A stretch of DNA of 64,000 nucleotides from Nonomuraea jabiensis (GCF_014204795.1 NZ_JACHMB010000001.1:5964501-6028500); one strand, 5' to 3'. Shown: positions 33,450-44,645, counted from the first letter of the stretch. Notes: generated by a model not told the origin, from the letters alone. Numbers and translations are program-made.

Positions 33450-33643
33450 ACTTGGATCAAGCGGAGTGGCGTAAGGCGGCTGCCAGTGGCGATACCGGCC
33501 AGTGCGTCGAAGTGGCAACCAACCTGCCGAATGTCGTAGCCGTACGTGACAGCAAGAATCCGACTGGGCCTGCGCTGGTCTTCACCCGCGATGAATGGAA
33601 GGCTTTCCTCCACGGCGTCACCCACGGCGAGTTCGACGTCTGA
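33437..33643 (+). CDS. DUF397 protein
   Basis: A 68-residue DUF397 protein: AEWRKAAASGDTGQCVEVAT, then VVAVRDSKNPTGPALVFTRD and EWKAFLHGV. These are small partners of XRE/DUF5753 regulators (as in BldB/WhiJ-type loci) in actinomycetes. It overlaps the regulator remnant by 13 bp. With a truncated partner it may be an orphan. Confidence 0.9.
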   Translation: MVKVNLDQAEWRKAAASGDTGQCVEVATNLPNVVAVRDSKNPTGPALVFTRDEWKAFLHGVTHGEFDV

Positions 33644-33675
33644 TCGTCCAGAACCCCTCGTGGTTCCACTGCTTG

Positions 33676-33970
33676 TTACGCGTGGGCTGCACGGGCGTAG
33701 CCGGCGGCCCTGTCCGCCGGTTGCGGTCCGTGGTTCAGCGCCGCTGAGGGTTTGTCGGCTGTCACTTGGCACACGCCGTACGGGCCGCTGCTCTTCGCTT
33801 CTCGCACCACCTGGCCGTCAATCTTGATGCGGCATTCCACTACGCCCTCAGTGCCGGCGTTCTGCACTCCTAGGGTGCCATGTAGCGGACTGATCGCCGC
33901 AGAAGGAAACCAACGTCAGCGTAAGACCGCTCGCCAACAGCACGCCATCGCAATCTCGTCCCCCGCATAA
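33676..33970 (-). pseudogene. MmpS-like small secreted/membrane protein remnant
   Basis: The minus strand reads GTLGVQNAGTEGVVECRIKI, then DGQVVREAKSSGPYGVCQV. This resembles the C-terminal beta domain of MmpS-like accessory proteins (x-C-x-I-x-v-DGkvv...G-x-Y-x-x-x-C). A hydrophobic stretch, LLASGLTLTLVSFCG, lies upstream in a different frame. A frameshift near 33890-33900 appears to separate them. The remainder of 33644-34178 shows nothing else. Confidence 0.35.
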
Positions 33971-34178
33971 ACCGCCCGTTGCATCCTGTGCAACGAGACG
34001 AGGAACCATCAAGGGCTCCGGCCATCCGAGATGACGTTCTACTAGTAGCAATCGGGGACCGCACACGAATCGTGATCGTTTCCCGATGCCTTCACAGAGA
34101 GGAATATGCGGCATAGCTTTGGCGACAAAGCAGCAGGTGGGAGGCGGGATCAGCCTCTATGGTTCATCGGGCTCCTAA

Positions 34179-35583
34179 TACTCCAGTGACATTTCGCGAT
34201 CATGACTCAGATCTGCGCTGGTAGTGACAGCGTCGGGCGGTGGCTTGGTGTCGGCGGCGCCAGTCTGACCAGCGCAGGACATGGGTGATCGAGCGGTGCC
34301 AGGTCAGCACGAGTACGGTGAGCAGCCGGCGGATCTCGGGCAGTGTCAGCGGGATGCGGTCCTGGTCACTGGGTGGCTGGGCGGCGGCGACGGCCACCAG
34401 CAGGGTCAGCGCGAGCATGGCCAGGGTGATGTGCCGGTGCCAGGCCGTCCAGCCGCGTACCTGGTAGTGGTCCAGCCCGACCTGGCCCTTGGCGGCTTGG
34501 AAGGACTCCTCAACCGCCCATCGGATTCCGGCGATCTTGACCAGGGCCATCAGGGGCTGCCGGGTGGGCGCGTAGCAGCGGTAGAACGCCAGCTCGCCGG
34601 TGGTCAGGTTGCGTCGGATCAGCAGCCACCGATATCCGTGGGCCTCGCTTTCGTTGATCCGTGCCCAGGCCCAGGCGTACCAGCGGGGGCCCTTGGCACC
34701 TTGACCGGCGCGGTAGCGGTGCCAGTGCCGATCGGACACTCGCATGGCGACCTCGGCCGCGCTCACCTGGGCGCCCTCGAGTTCGACCCGCCGGTTGCCC
34801 GCGATGGCCAGCACGTACCCGATGCGGCGCGCTTCCAGGGCGGCGCGCAGGCGCGGGTCTTGCCCGTAGACCTCATCGCCGGTCACCCAATGGGCAGGCA
34901 CGCCGGCCTCGAGGGCGGCCAGCACCATGGCCGTGGCCAGGGCGGGCTTGGTGGCGAAGGCGATCTCGTCCGGGACACCTGCCGCGAGGCAGCGGCCGGG
35001 GTCGGCCAGCCAGGTGTGCTCGGGCACGTAGAGCCGCCGGTCCAGCAGCGCGCGTCCCGCCGGGGTGGCGTAGGCGAGGAACACACCGATCTGGCAGTTT
35101 TCGATCCGGCCCGCGGTGCCGCTGTATTGTCGCTGCACCCCGGCCGAACCGACGCCCTTCTTGACGAATCCGGTCTCGTCCACGATCAGCACGCCGTCGG
35201 GATCGAGCCGGTCGACGGTGAAATCGCGGACGTCATCGCGCACCGCGTCGGCGTCCCAGCGGGCGGTGCGCAGCAGCCGCTGTAGCGCCTGCGGCCCGGT
35301 CAGCCCGGCGTGTTCGGCCAGGTTCCAGCAGTTCTTGCGGTCGATGTCAGCCAGCAGCCCGCGTACATGGGCGGTTGCCGCACGCCGCGGTTCGACGCGG
35401 CCGAACCGGCCGGCGATCCGAGCCATCAGCTCGTTGAAGATGACCATCCAGCCGTCAGGGTCTACGCTGTGGCTCGCGGCCACCGCACGATCTTTGGTTG
35501 TTCTCACAAACTCCGAATGATCACGCGGTGGCCGTCGCCATGTGACCCCAAGTCCTCAAGATCGCCAAGTGTCACTGGAGTAC
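34179..35583 (-). mobile_element. intact IS701-type insertion sequence
   Basis: A 1405-bp element bounded by 13-bp terminal inverted repeats, TACTCCAGTGACA at 34179-34191 and its complement TGTCACTGGAGTA at 35571-35583. It is flanked by a 4-bp target duplication CTAA (34175-34178 and 35584-35587), as known for IS701 relatives. It contains one complete transposase gene. Intact ends suggest recent insertion, 15 bp beyond the stop of the gene at 35603. Confidence 0.93.
34200..35507 (-). CDS. IS701-family DDE transposase
   Basis: A 435-residue DDE transposase. Visible catalytic blocks are VLIVDETGFVKKG (first D), HWVTGDEVYGQDP (second D) and RWAVEESFQAAKGQVGLDHY (E with the Y-x-x-R-like extension QVR). 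It moves its own element by cut-and-paste transposition. It is complete, with no internal stops. Confidence 0.95.
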   Translation of the reverse strand: MRTTKDRAVAASHSVDPDGWMVIFNELMARIAGRFGRVEPRRAATAHVRGLLADIDRKNCWNLAEHAGLTGPQALQRLLRTARWDADAVRDDVRDFTVDRLDPDGVLIVDETGFVKKGVGSAGVQRQYSGTAGRIENCQIGVFLAYATPAGRALLDRRLYVPEHTWLADPGRCLAAGVPDEIAFATKPALATAMVLAALEAGVPAHWVTGDEVYGQDPRLRAALEARRIGYVLAIAGNRRVELEGAQVSAAEVAMRVSDRHWHRYRAGQGAKGPRWYAWAWARINESEAHGYRWLLIRRNLTTGELAFYRCYAPTRQPLMALVKIAGIRWAVEESFQAAKGQVGLDHYQVRGWTAWHRHITLAMLALTLLVAVAAAQPPSDQDRIPLTLPEIRRLLTVLVLTWHRSITHVLRWSDWRRRHQATARRCHYQRRSES

Positions 35584-35602
35584 TAAGCCTCTCGAGAAAC
35601 GC

Positions 35603-36205
35603 TCAGCGGCCCCAGGCTTCTGCTGGAACGTCGTAGCGAACCCGGGTCGAGGAGAACCACTCCCGGTCGAGGAAGCGCCCGGTGATCCGCCCTGCCATGC
35701 AGAGAAGGAGGTGAAGTTCCTGCGTGCTGGACATGCCGAGCTCCAGCTCGAGTCCTTCCGCGTAAACCGCGTACTCGGGCACGCTCACCGGGGCGCCACC
35801 GCCGACGTACGGCGGATCGATCTCGTTGACGAGCGCGCCGTCCTGATACAGGTACAGGTGGTCGAGCTCGCTCAGTCCTCCGTTGTAGAACATGGTGAGC
35901 AGCCGCCGTCCTCCCACGCTGAGCGCCTTCGCCTCCGCAGTGGTGTGAAAGGCGCTGAGCCAGAGGATGTGGGTCCAGCCGGGCGCATGGGGCCCGATCC
36001 AGACCACCTCGTCGTCCAAGGACTGCTCGTACCGGGTCATCGCCTCGGCGAAGCCGCACTCCACGCGCGAGCCCGGATCCACCCGCAACCGCCGCGCCAC
36101 TTCCTCCGGGTCGTCGCCCTCGACCCATATCCCGGCGAACCCACTGCTCAGGCCGAATTCCCGTAAGAGGTCCCACTGATTCTCCGGGGGCAGCAGCCCG
36201 GCCAT
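35603..36205 (-). CDS. DUF6461-like protein, possible immunity protein
   Basis: The start ATG at 36205 (MAGLLPPENQWDLLREFGLS) has GGCGGAGA upstream; an open extension to 36307 lacks a better site. The 200-residue soluble, acidic protein has no signal peptide or catalytic motif. It contains GWTHILWLSAFHTTAEAKAL, LTMFYNGGLSELDHLYLYQD and VPEYAVYAEGLELEL, which I associate, loosely, with DUF6461-type proteins. It lies 121 bp after the end of the giant secreted nuclease-like protein on the same strand, the position of a cognate immunity gene. That role is inference. Confidence 0.7.
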   Translation of the reverse strand: MAGLLPPENQWDLLREFGLSSGFAGIWVEGDDPEEVARRLRVDPGSRVECGFAEAMTRYEQSLDDEVVWIGPHAPGWTHILWLSAFHTTAEAKALSVGGRRLLTMFYNGGLSELDHLYLYQDGALVNEIDPPYVGGGAPVSVPEYAVYAEGLELELGMSSTQELHLLLCMAGRITGRFLDREWFSSTRVRYDVPAEAWGR

Positions 36206-36253
36206 GTCGCCGTCACAATCTCCGCCGAGCCGGCGGATGCCTTGGGGAAGGGA

Positions 36254-36292
36254 ACGTGCGGTTGCCGGGCTGATCGCCGGGCAACCGCACGT
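36254..36292 (-). terminator. 13-bp hairpin between toxin-like and immunity-like genes
   Basis: ACGTGCGGTTGCC (36254-36266) and GGCAACCGCACGT (36280-36292) form a perfect stem with a 13-nt loop. It sits 35 bp after the stop of the 36327-43225 gene and likely ends or attenuates that transcript. Confidence 0.6.
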
Positions 36293-36326
36293 CAATATAC
36301 CGCGCACGGCGGCGATTATGAGTCGG

Positions 36327-39300
36327 CTATTGCACGATCATCATCCAGAACGGGCTGTCCTCCGTATTGTCGCCGACCTCGTCGGGAGTGAGGCGATACT
36401 GGGAGTAGAAGGTTTTGAGATAGTTGCCGTGGCTCCGGTTCTGATGCAGGTCGACGCCCCGCACCGAGTAATTCAACTTGTCCTTCGCCGCTCCTTGTTT
36501 GGTGGACGCGTACGGATACTCGTCGCAGTCGTAGACGCCGGTGTAGTTCTCCTTGAACTTTTCCTCGTATTCGTAGTACTTGCAGTAGTTCGTCGACCTG
36601 GACGCGCGCCAGAACTTCTCCTCGGTCGTGCCGTGGTCCGACCAGAACTGATGCTTGGAGAAGATCGCCCGGTTGGCCTCTTCGTCGGCATTGGTGCCTC
36701 GGTGCAGCGGCTTGCCCTGTGGCGTGTTCGGTGCCGCCGCCCAGTTACCGGGAATCGCCTTGGCCAGCAAGGTGCCGGCTGCTTTCTTCCGCGGCGGATA
36801 CTCGGGATCCCGCGACGCCGTGGTGTCGCCTTGCCGCAAGGGCGGGAACGTATTGATGTTCTTGGCGGGATCCATCGCGTCCTCGATATGCTCGATGACC
36901 TCGATGAAGGCTCTGTTCGAGCTCTTGGACATGGTCCAGACCCGATGCGCCCGGGTGTTGACGCATCCTCCGGTATGGTCCGGGACGCCGTCGTTGGCGG
37001 TGTCGGACTTCCCCAGCGTCTGCCAGTCGCATCGGAAGTTCGGAGCCCACGCGCTGTCGGCCGCGGGCGGCGGATCCCCGTTCCGATAGACGCCGACGCG
37101 CTTCCCCTCCCGGTCGAGAACGTCCTGCGACCATAGACGTCCTATGTAACCGACGCCACCGATCGAGGTGATGAGCGGTTTGATGGTGCACACCGCGTTC
37201 TTCTTGGCCGCATCGGGATAGCCCCTGGTCATGACGGTGACGTGACTCGTCGCCTCCCAGCTCGCAATGGATTTAAGATGGTCGCTGTCTCCTTCGACCG
37301 CGCACCGAGAAGAGGTCGCGGACGACACCGTGAGGTCGAAGCCGATATTCATTTGCCGAAGTCCTCGGTCGAACCTGGTCTGCCTCACTCCGTTCTGGAA
37401 GATCCCGAAGTCCTGGAGCCGTACGAACGCCTTGACATGCTGCGGCTTTGTGGTGCCGTCGCCGTCGACGACTCCATCTCCGGCGGCGTTGCCCAGATAG
37501 CTGTGCATGACCCAGGTAACGCGGAACGAGAAGATCATGTCATCGGTCAGAGAGTCGACCGCCACGTCCGCCAGCTCCGCCGCGAGCTGGATGGCCCGAA
37601 CCTTCCCTCCCTTCTTGAGCTTCTTGGTGGTGTCGTCGTCGTCCGCGTACGCGCCGATGGTGTAGTACGACGACCAGCAGGACGAGTACGTGCGCTCCTG
37701 GATACGGGCCTTCTCGGGCTGGCCGTAGACAGGCGGTGAGTTGTAGCAGGTCTCCAGTGATATGTGATCATCGGAGGTGGCCGCACTGGCCTTCGACGTG
37801 GACGTACCGGGCGGTGCGAACCGTTCAGAAGAGCTCTCCCGCATGGTGTTCACGCCGCTGAAAAGGGCGGTGACGTCGGCCGCCGCCAGCGCTCGCTGGT
37901 AAAGCCGCGCCTCGTCGAGGTCGCCCCGTACCCGGGTGCCCAAGGTCATGGCGGAGTTGGCATGCCACGGGGACACGGTGATCGGCTCCGACTTGACCAG
38001 GGCTCCGTTCAGGTACAGCGAGGCAGTCTTTGCTGTGGCGTCGTATACGCCGGCCAGCTGGAACCACTCGCCGACCGGTGGTTCGACGCCGGACAGCACG
38101 CCCTCGACCGTGGCGCCGACGGTGTCAGCGCTTGTGAGGGTGAACACAAGGCCGTGGTCGGGGGTGTTGCCGAGGCGGAAGGGCGCCTGGTGGGTGCCCT
38201 TCTGCTCCAGGACGATGTAGTCGCCGTCCTTGTCGCTCCACCGGAGCCAGGCGGCGGCGGTGAAGCTTTGGTCGGTGCGGATCACCGGTCCGGCGGTCTG
38301 GGCCAGGGGCTCCTCGCCGGGCTGGGTGACGTCCACGGTGACCTGCCGCCAATCCGACCAGGCCGAGGCGGCCTGCTCGCCGACCGCGCGCAGGCGCCAG
38401 CGCACCTTCCACCCGTCCGACAGCTTGCCGGCCGGGACGGTGATGCTCGCCTGGGTGCCGGAGGCGACGTCATCGACTCCGCCGGCCCAGATCTGGCCGG
38501 TGCCCTGACCGGTCGCGGCGGGGTCGTGCTCGATCTCGGCTTCGGCGCGTAGCGCCTGGCCGGTGGGGTGGGTGAGGGTGGCCTGGAGCGCGGGCGTGAG
38601 CGTGTCGGTCACCGTGACGCCGTCCACCACCTTGGACGGGGTGATGGCCAGGCCGGTGGCGGTGGGCTTGGGCAGGCTGACGGTGAAGGACTGCCAGTCC
38701 GACCAGGCCGAGGTGGCGGTGGCGGAGACGGCGCGGGCGCGCCAGCGCACCTTCCACCCGTCGGTCAGCTTGTCCGCCGGGACCGTGATGGTCGCCTGCG
38801 TACCAGCCGGGACGTTGTCGGCGCCGCCGGTCCAGATCTGGCCGGTGCTCTGACCGGTCGCGGCCGGGTCGTGCTCGATCTCGGCCTCGGCCCGCAGCGG
38901 CTTGCCGGCGGGGTCGCTCACCCGGGCCAGCAGCGTCGGGGTGAGCGTGGGTGTGACGGTGGTGCCGTCCACCTGCTCGGACGGGGTGATCTGCAGCGCG
39001 CCGACGGCCGGTTCGGAGACCGGGTCCGGCACGTCGATGGTCATGGCCTGCCAGCTCGACCACGGCGAGCCGACTGTGGTGCTGGTGTTGACCGCACGCA
39101 CGCGCCAGCGCACCTTCCACCCGTCGGTCAGCTTCCCGTCGGGGACGGTGGCCGACGCCTGGGTGCCGGAGGCGACGCCATCGATGCCGCCGGCCCAGAT
39201 CTGGCCGCTGCTCTGCCCGGTCGCGGCCGGGTCGTGCTCGACCTCGAATTCGGCCCGCAGCGGTTGGGCGGCCGGGTCGGTGACCGTGGCGTGCAGGGCC

Positions 39301-42300
39301 GGGGTCAGGCTGGTGGCCACGGTGCCGCCGTCCACCACCTGGGACGGGGTGACCTGGAAGGGGCCGACCGCCGGGTTGGGCACGTCCACGGTGGCCGTCT
39401 GCCAGTTCGACCATGCCGAGGTGGTCGATGCGGCGGCGTTGGCCGCGCGGGCCCGCCAGCGGATCTTCCACCCATCGGTCAGCATGCCCGCGGGGACGCT
39501 CACCGCGGCCTGGCCGCCGGAGGTGACCTCCGCCGAGGCGCCGGTCCAGATCTGGCCGCTGCCCTGCCCGGTCGCGGCCGGGTCGTGCTCGACCTCGAAC
39601 TCGCCCGTGAGGCTGCCGCCGGCGGTGTCGGCGACGGTCGCGGCGAGTTGCGGGGTGAGCGAGGTCGTCACCGTCGCGCCGTTCACGGTCTGCGCCGGGC
39701 TGATTGCCGGGGCGGAAACGGTCGGCGCGGACGCCGGGCCGCTGGTGGTGAGGGTCAGCTTCGGCGGGCTGCCGAACTCGTCGGTGTTCTCCGCCGAGGT
39801 GAAGACGCGGTAGTTGTTGATGTTGGCCTCGCCGGGGGACTTGAGCACCAGGCCGTGGTCGGCGGCGCCGGCGGCCCAGTCCTGGGCGATGCCGGTGACG
39901 TTCCACTCCATGCTGTCCGGCCAGGTGGCGCAGTCCATGGTGACGCCCTTGAAGTTGGTCGAGGCGTCCTCGGTGGTGAAGGCGGGCTTGTTGGCCCAGT
40001 ACACGTTGTCCGGGTCCCAGGCGCCGGTGAGGCGGGCGACCTGGATGCCGTTGGCGAGCGCGGCGCCGCAGTTCTGGGCGTCGATGGTGTTCATCGACAG
40101 CTTGGCGTCGGTGACGGTGGAGCCGGTCAGATTCGGAGTGTCGAACTTCAGATGCACCCGGTGCTTGAACCCGCCGGTCCTGGTGCCGGCCATCATGTAC
40201 GCCGCCGTCGGGTCACCCGGGAAGTCGGCGTCGTTGTCGGAGGTCACCTCCACATCGGCGTTCACCGGCAGCGTGACCGCCGCCGCCACCCGTACCGGAT
40301 AGGTGGTGCCGGCGTCGGCCAGGAACGCCTGGTCCGGCCTGACCACCAACTCCGTGCGGCCGCCCTTGGTGACCACATCGGTGTCGGCCTCGCCACGGTT
40401 GACCGACGCGGGACGGCCCTTGCCGGCGCCGTCCGACACGGTCGGCCGGGTCCCGTTGGCGACCGGCTTCTTGTCCCTGCCCTTCAGCAGCAGCCGTCCG
40501 CCCTTGCCCTCGGTCAGGGTCAGGCCCTCGTCTTCGACGCCGATCCGCAGCTCCACCTGCTTGGCGGGCCGCTGGCGCAGCACCACCTCGTGCCGGAACC
40601 CGGTCGGCAACGCCGTCACCACCAGGTCGGCCCCGACCCCCGCGGCGTCGGTATAGGTGGCCACACTGCCTTTGACCGTCGGCTTCGGCAGCGGCGTCGG
40701 CCACCGCAACGCGTACGACTTCCCGTCGACCGACATCTTCACGAACGGGTCCGTGCCGCCGGCGGAGAGTTCCACGATGGCGCCCTCGGCGAGGGTCTTG
40801 GGCCGCAGCTTGCCGCCCTGCTCGGCCAGGGTGGTGTCGATCGGCACCCAGCCGCTGCCCTGCCGGGTGCGTACCGGACCAGTCGTGACCTCGGTCTTGA
40901 ACGTCTTCCCGTCCGGCTGGGCGTAGGTGACGCTCATCGCCGTCGTCTCGTCAGCGACCTCGACGGCCTTACCCTGCTGGGCCGCCGCCTGGGAGGCGGC
41001 GATCCGCGCTTGTGACGGTACGTTGGAGACCGCGTTTCCGCTCTTCCCCGCGATCCACGCCGCGGTGGCGTTCAAACTCGCGTCCTGATCATTGCCTGAA
41101 GAGTCGGCAGCCGTACGGCCCTCTCCCTCATCGAACGTCCACTGAGCCGCCGACTGCTTGAGCGTGGCGAAGGACGAGGTGTACGGGGCCATGATGTTCT
41201 CCCACGAGTCCATCGCCCCCGAGACCTCGACGGTGTACGCGGTTCCCGCCTTCAGAGCTTGCTCTGGGTCGAAGGTCAGTACCGTTTCCGTGCTGTCGTA
41301 CGTCAGTGTCCCCGCCGCCTGCGCGCCCGCGGCGTCCTTGACAGTCACCTGAGCCTCGCCGACCGGCTCCGAGAAGGTGATTTTCACCGGGGCATCCAGC
41401 GGTACGTCGACTGCGCCGCCTTCCGGCTCGACCGCGATCACCCGCGGCGCACCGGTGTCCTCACCGTCGCCGCCACCTCCGATGCCACTCTCGTCGAAGT
41501 CGAGTTTGTCGGTGCCGATCCGGTACTCCTGACCGTCACGCTGCCCGGCGATACGGGCGGCCACCTCCTTGGTGATCGTGATGTCCTCGTCGCCCCCGAG
41601 CGGCTGATACATCGACATGGCGATGGCGTCCTCGTACTCGGGAAGGTTCGTCAGCTGCGTGCCGGTCAGCATGACGACTTCCTCCGCGGGGCCTTCCATC
41701 TCGAAGTCCACGGTCAGGATGGGCGGATGCTGCTGGAACTTGCAGCCTTCCAGCGGCGTGGTCATGCAGCCGCCGGCGTCCTCGGAGGTGTAGCGCCGCC
41801 AGTTGCGCAGCTCCGACTCGTTGCCGGCGGTGAGCTGGATGCCGTAGTTGGTGGCGCCGTTGACCCACTCCTGGACAATGCCGTTGAGGGTGTGGGTCAG
41901 GTTCCAGGGGTAGTTCATGGAGCCGGTGCAGTCTTCGCTGTAGGCGCCGTATTCGGTGTCCGCGCCCACGCTGGTGACGGACGGCTGGCTGCTCCAGAGC
42001 AGCGTCATCTCTTCCCAGTAGGAGGTGATCCGCCGCGCCGTGATGCCGGAGCCGACCGAGATCCCGCACTCGTTGGACTGGTAGTTCCACAGGTGCAGGT
42101 CGGCGTTCTCCACCTTGCTGCCCGCGAACTCGGCGGGAATGTTCGGGAACTTCAGGTAGCCGCGCCAGCGCTTGGCGATGCTACTGGCGTAGGACTTACC
42201 GACCACGATCTGGGTCTGATGGAAGGTGTCCCAGCTGTCCTGGTAGTCGTAGTCGTTGATCCAGGTGTCCATGCCACCCTTGGAGACCTGGCCGGTGTGG

Positions 42301-43225
42301 CCTTCGTACCAGTCTGACACCGCGGCGGTCACCGTCACCGGGTATGTCGTCGCAGGGTCGGCCAGGAACGCGGCGTCCGGCGTGAACACCAGGGTCTTGC
42401 CGTCCTCGGCGAGCGTGACGGCGGCCTTGCCGGCCTTGCCCGCGTCGATCGGGGCGCCCGCGTCGGCGGCCTTGGCGTCCTGCAGCAGGGTGGGCCGAAT
42501 CTCCGTGAGCGTCTTGCCGTCCTTGCTCACGATGGTGGGTCTACCGGCGGCGTTCTTCTTGAACGACAGCCCTTCGGGCAGGTCCACCGGAACCTGGAAG
42601 AGATCGGTCCGGTGGGCCGTTCGGCGATGGTGATCTGCTGGCGGAAGCCGGTCGCGCCGGCGGTCACCACCAGGTCGCGGCCCTCGCCGTAGGCGTCGGA
42701 GTAGGTGGCGGTGTTGCCCTTCAGCCGGGGCTCAGGCAGCGCCGACGGCATGGTGATCTTCGCCGTGGCGTCGCCCGCCGAGCCCTTGAGCAGGGTCTTG
42801 TCCCGGCCAGCGGACAGGACCAGACCGCCGTGCGCGGCCTTGGGCTTGATGGCGCCGTCCGCCTCGACGAGGGTGGTGTCGATCGGCGTGAAGCCCTTGC
42901 CGTCGGCGTTCTTGACGCGGATCGGCTGGGTGCTGAGCTCCATCCGGACCGTCTTGCCGTCCGGGTTGGCGTAGAAGGTGGCGCTCTCCGAGCGCATCGA
43001 CTCGATCTCGACGCGCCGGTTGTCCTTCTTGGCCTGCGCCAGCGCCTTATCAGTGGGCGTGGCAGGGGCGCTCGGCGGCGACGTGGTGGGGGGTGGCGTG
43101 GGGCCCTGGGCGATCGCGGGCGCGCTCATCAGCGAGAGCGACAGCGTAAGAGCCGCGATCAGGGCAGCGCGGCGGCGCGTCCGGGTGGATAAACCGGACG
43201 CCGTTGGTGATGTGTTCACTCGCAC
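36327..43225 (-). CDS. giant secreted modular protein with C-terminal NucA/NucB-like nuclease (one frameshift)
   Basis: About 2300 residues if a single frameshift at ~42600-42612 is corrected. The first frame (43225-42527) has the signal peptide and ends ITIAERPTGP; the second resumes LFQVPVDLPEGLSFKK. Domains in order are a DNRLRE-type beta domain (WYEGHTGQ...YLKFPNIP), an Ig/Big_5-like domain, a second DNRLRE-type domain (HRVHLKFDTPNLTG), four ~100-residue repeats sharing EHDPAATGQ and DGWKVRWR, and a LamG-like domain. The C-terminal domain has the NucA/NucB motif CDEYPYASTKQGA followed by DLHQNRSHGNYLKTFYSQYR. It is probably an exported, wall-linked antibacterial or scavenging DNase. GTG at 43225 or 43219 could be the start. 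Confidence 0.8.
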
Positions 43226-43561
43226 CTTTCGAACAGATGTGGCAAAACGGAATGATCATCACACATGTCGGGAAATGGAAGTAAAGATCCCCTTTGTGTA
43301 ACGGGAAAGGTGGCCTCCGTAGCCGCATGCAGCGCTCGTTGCCGCAGGGCGGACAGGGCCCGCGACTCCCTCGTCCGCGGCCCTCATCCCGCCTCATGGG
43401 AGGTGGCGCACAAGCTCGGAAGGCGCCGGTCCGGGGCAGGCATCAGACGGTCCACCGCTTCGGAGGCCACAGCGGGTGGTTCTCGGCTCACCTGCCCGGC
43501 CAGCTTACGCGTGACGTATTAGCCTGATAATTGCGTCCCGTTTTTTTGGATGGGAGGGTGG
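43226..43561 (+). promoter_or_regulatory. divergent promoter region between nuclease and macro-domain genes
   Basis: No gene is seen in this gap. It is AT-richer near 43235-43305, serving the minus-strand giant gene. TGATAAT (43525-43531), a good -10, lies 31 bp before the macro-domain ATG and is followed by a T7 run at 43541-43547. The -35 is not clear. Confidence 0.4.
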
Positions 43562-44620
43562 ATGAAGGCCGATCCCGTTGTTCTGCTTACGGCGGTGTTC
43601 AGTCTCCTTCTCGGGCTCGGTGCCTTCGTCTGGCAGTGGCGGGCGCCGGACGGCGGGAGCGAGCGGGTGCATATGATCTCCTGGACCCTGCTCGCGCTCT
43701 TTCCCGTCACGCTTCTGTTCTCATTCTTTCCGCAGAGCCAATTCTCTGCCGAGATCAAGGGTGCCACCATGACGGGCGCCGTCGGGTTATGGGCGTTCAT
43801 CTGGTGGTACGGGCTGCGGTCCCTGCGGACCGCGGGGCGGGCCGACGAATACCGGAAGGAGATCCGGGCGCTGCGGGAGCGGATCGACACGCATGCCAAG
43901 ATGCGGCGGCCGCAGCCCATCGAGGAGACGCGCACGTACGAGTACGCCGTCCACGGCCGCCCCTCCCGGCGGCTCGTGCTCATCACCGGCGACCTGCGCA
44001 ACGTCAAGGACGTGGACGTCTGGGTGAATTCCGAGAACACCGACATGCAGATGTCCAGGTTCCACGAGCGGTCGATCTCCGCCGTCATCCGGTACGAGGG
44101 CGCGCGGCGCGATCCCCTGACCGGGCGGGTGGTCGAGGACTGCGTGGCCGACGAGCTCGGCCGGCGGGTGGGCGCCAACGTGCCCGTGGAGCCGGGAACC
44201 GCCATCGTGACCGGGGCGCACCAGCTCGCCGAGCGCAACGGGGTCATGGGCATCGTGCACGCCGCCGCCGTCCACGGGGCCGCCGGTGTCGGGTACCGCC
44301 GGGTGGACGATCTCGGTACGTGCGTGCGCAACGTGTTCCTGCGGGCCGAGGAGATCGCCGGCGGCGGGCGGCGGGCCGGTTCGATCGTGTTTCCCATCTT
44401 CGGGACCGGGGAGGCGGCGGCCGACGTCGAGTCCACGGTCCAGAGCATGCTGACGGCTATTGTCGCCCACCTGACCGACAGCCGCCCCCGGCACGTCGAA
44501 ACCGTCTATTTGCTGGCCTACACCGACGCGGAATTAGCGGTCTGCGAAAAAGCACTTGACGCGTGTGCGCATATCTCTTCGGTCGGGAAGGCCGGGAAGA
44601 AACGTACCCGCCAAAAATAG
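43562..44620 (+). CDS. membrane-anchored macro-domain protein
   Basis: The ATG at 43562 is favoured by GGGAGGG directly upstream; 43550 is an alternative. The 352-residue protein has three N-terminal membrane helices (~residues 5-25, 38-58, 70-88) and a short charged helix (EYRKEIRALRERI). A cytosolic macro domain follows: VDVWVNSENTDMQMSRF (ADP-ribose-binding loop), GIVHAAAVHG, and IVFPIFGTGEAAADVESTVQ (phosphate-binding G-x-G). Macro domains bind or hydrolyse ADP-ribose derivatives. It heads a three-gene cassette with VWA and ARPP-1 proteins. Confidence 0.85.
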   Translation: MKADPVVLLTAVFSLLLGLGAFVWQWRAPDGGSERVHMISWTLLALFPVTLLFSFFPQSQFSAEIKGATMTGAVGLWAFIWWYGLRSLRTAGRADEYRKEIRALRERIDTHAKMRRPQPIEETRTYEYAVHGRPSRRLVLITGDLRNVKDVDVWVNSENTDMQMSRFHERSISAVIRYEGARRDPLTGRVVEDCVADELGRRVGANVPVEPGTAIVTGAHQLAERNGVMGIVHAAAVHGAAGVGYRRVDDLGTCVRNVFLRAEEIAGGGRRAGSIVFPIFGTGEAAADVESTVQSMLTAIVAHLTDSRPRHVETVYLLAYTDAELAVCEKALDACAHISSVGKAGKKRTRQK

Positions 44621-44645
44621 GTGTCGCCCGGCGGGCCGGATTCCT

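Noticed and set aside
38568..41015. 815-codon plus-strand frame opposite the giant protein
   Set aside because: It mirrors the repeats of the minus-strand gene and has no protein features.
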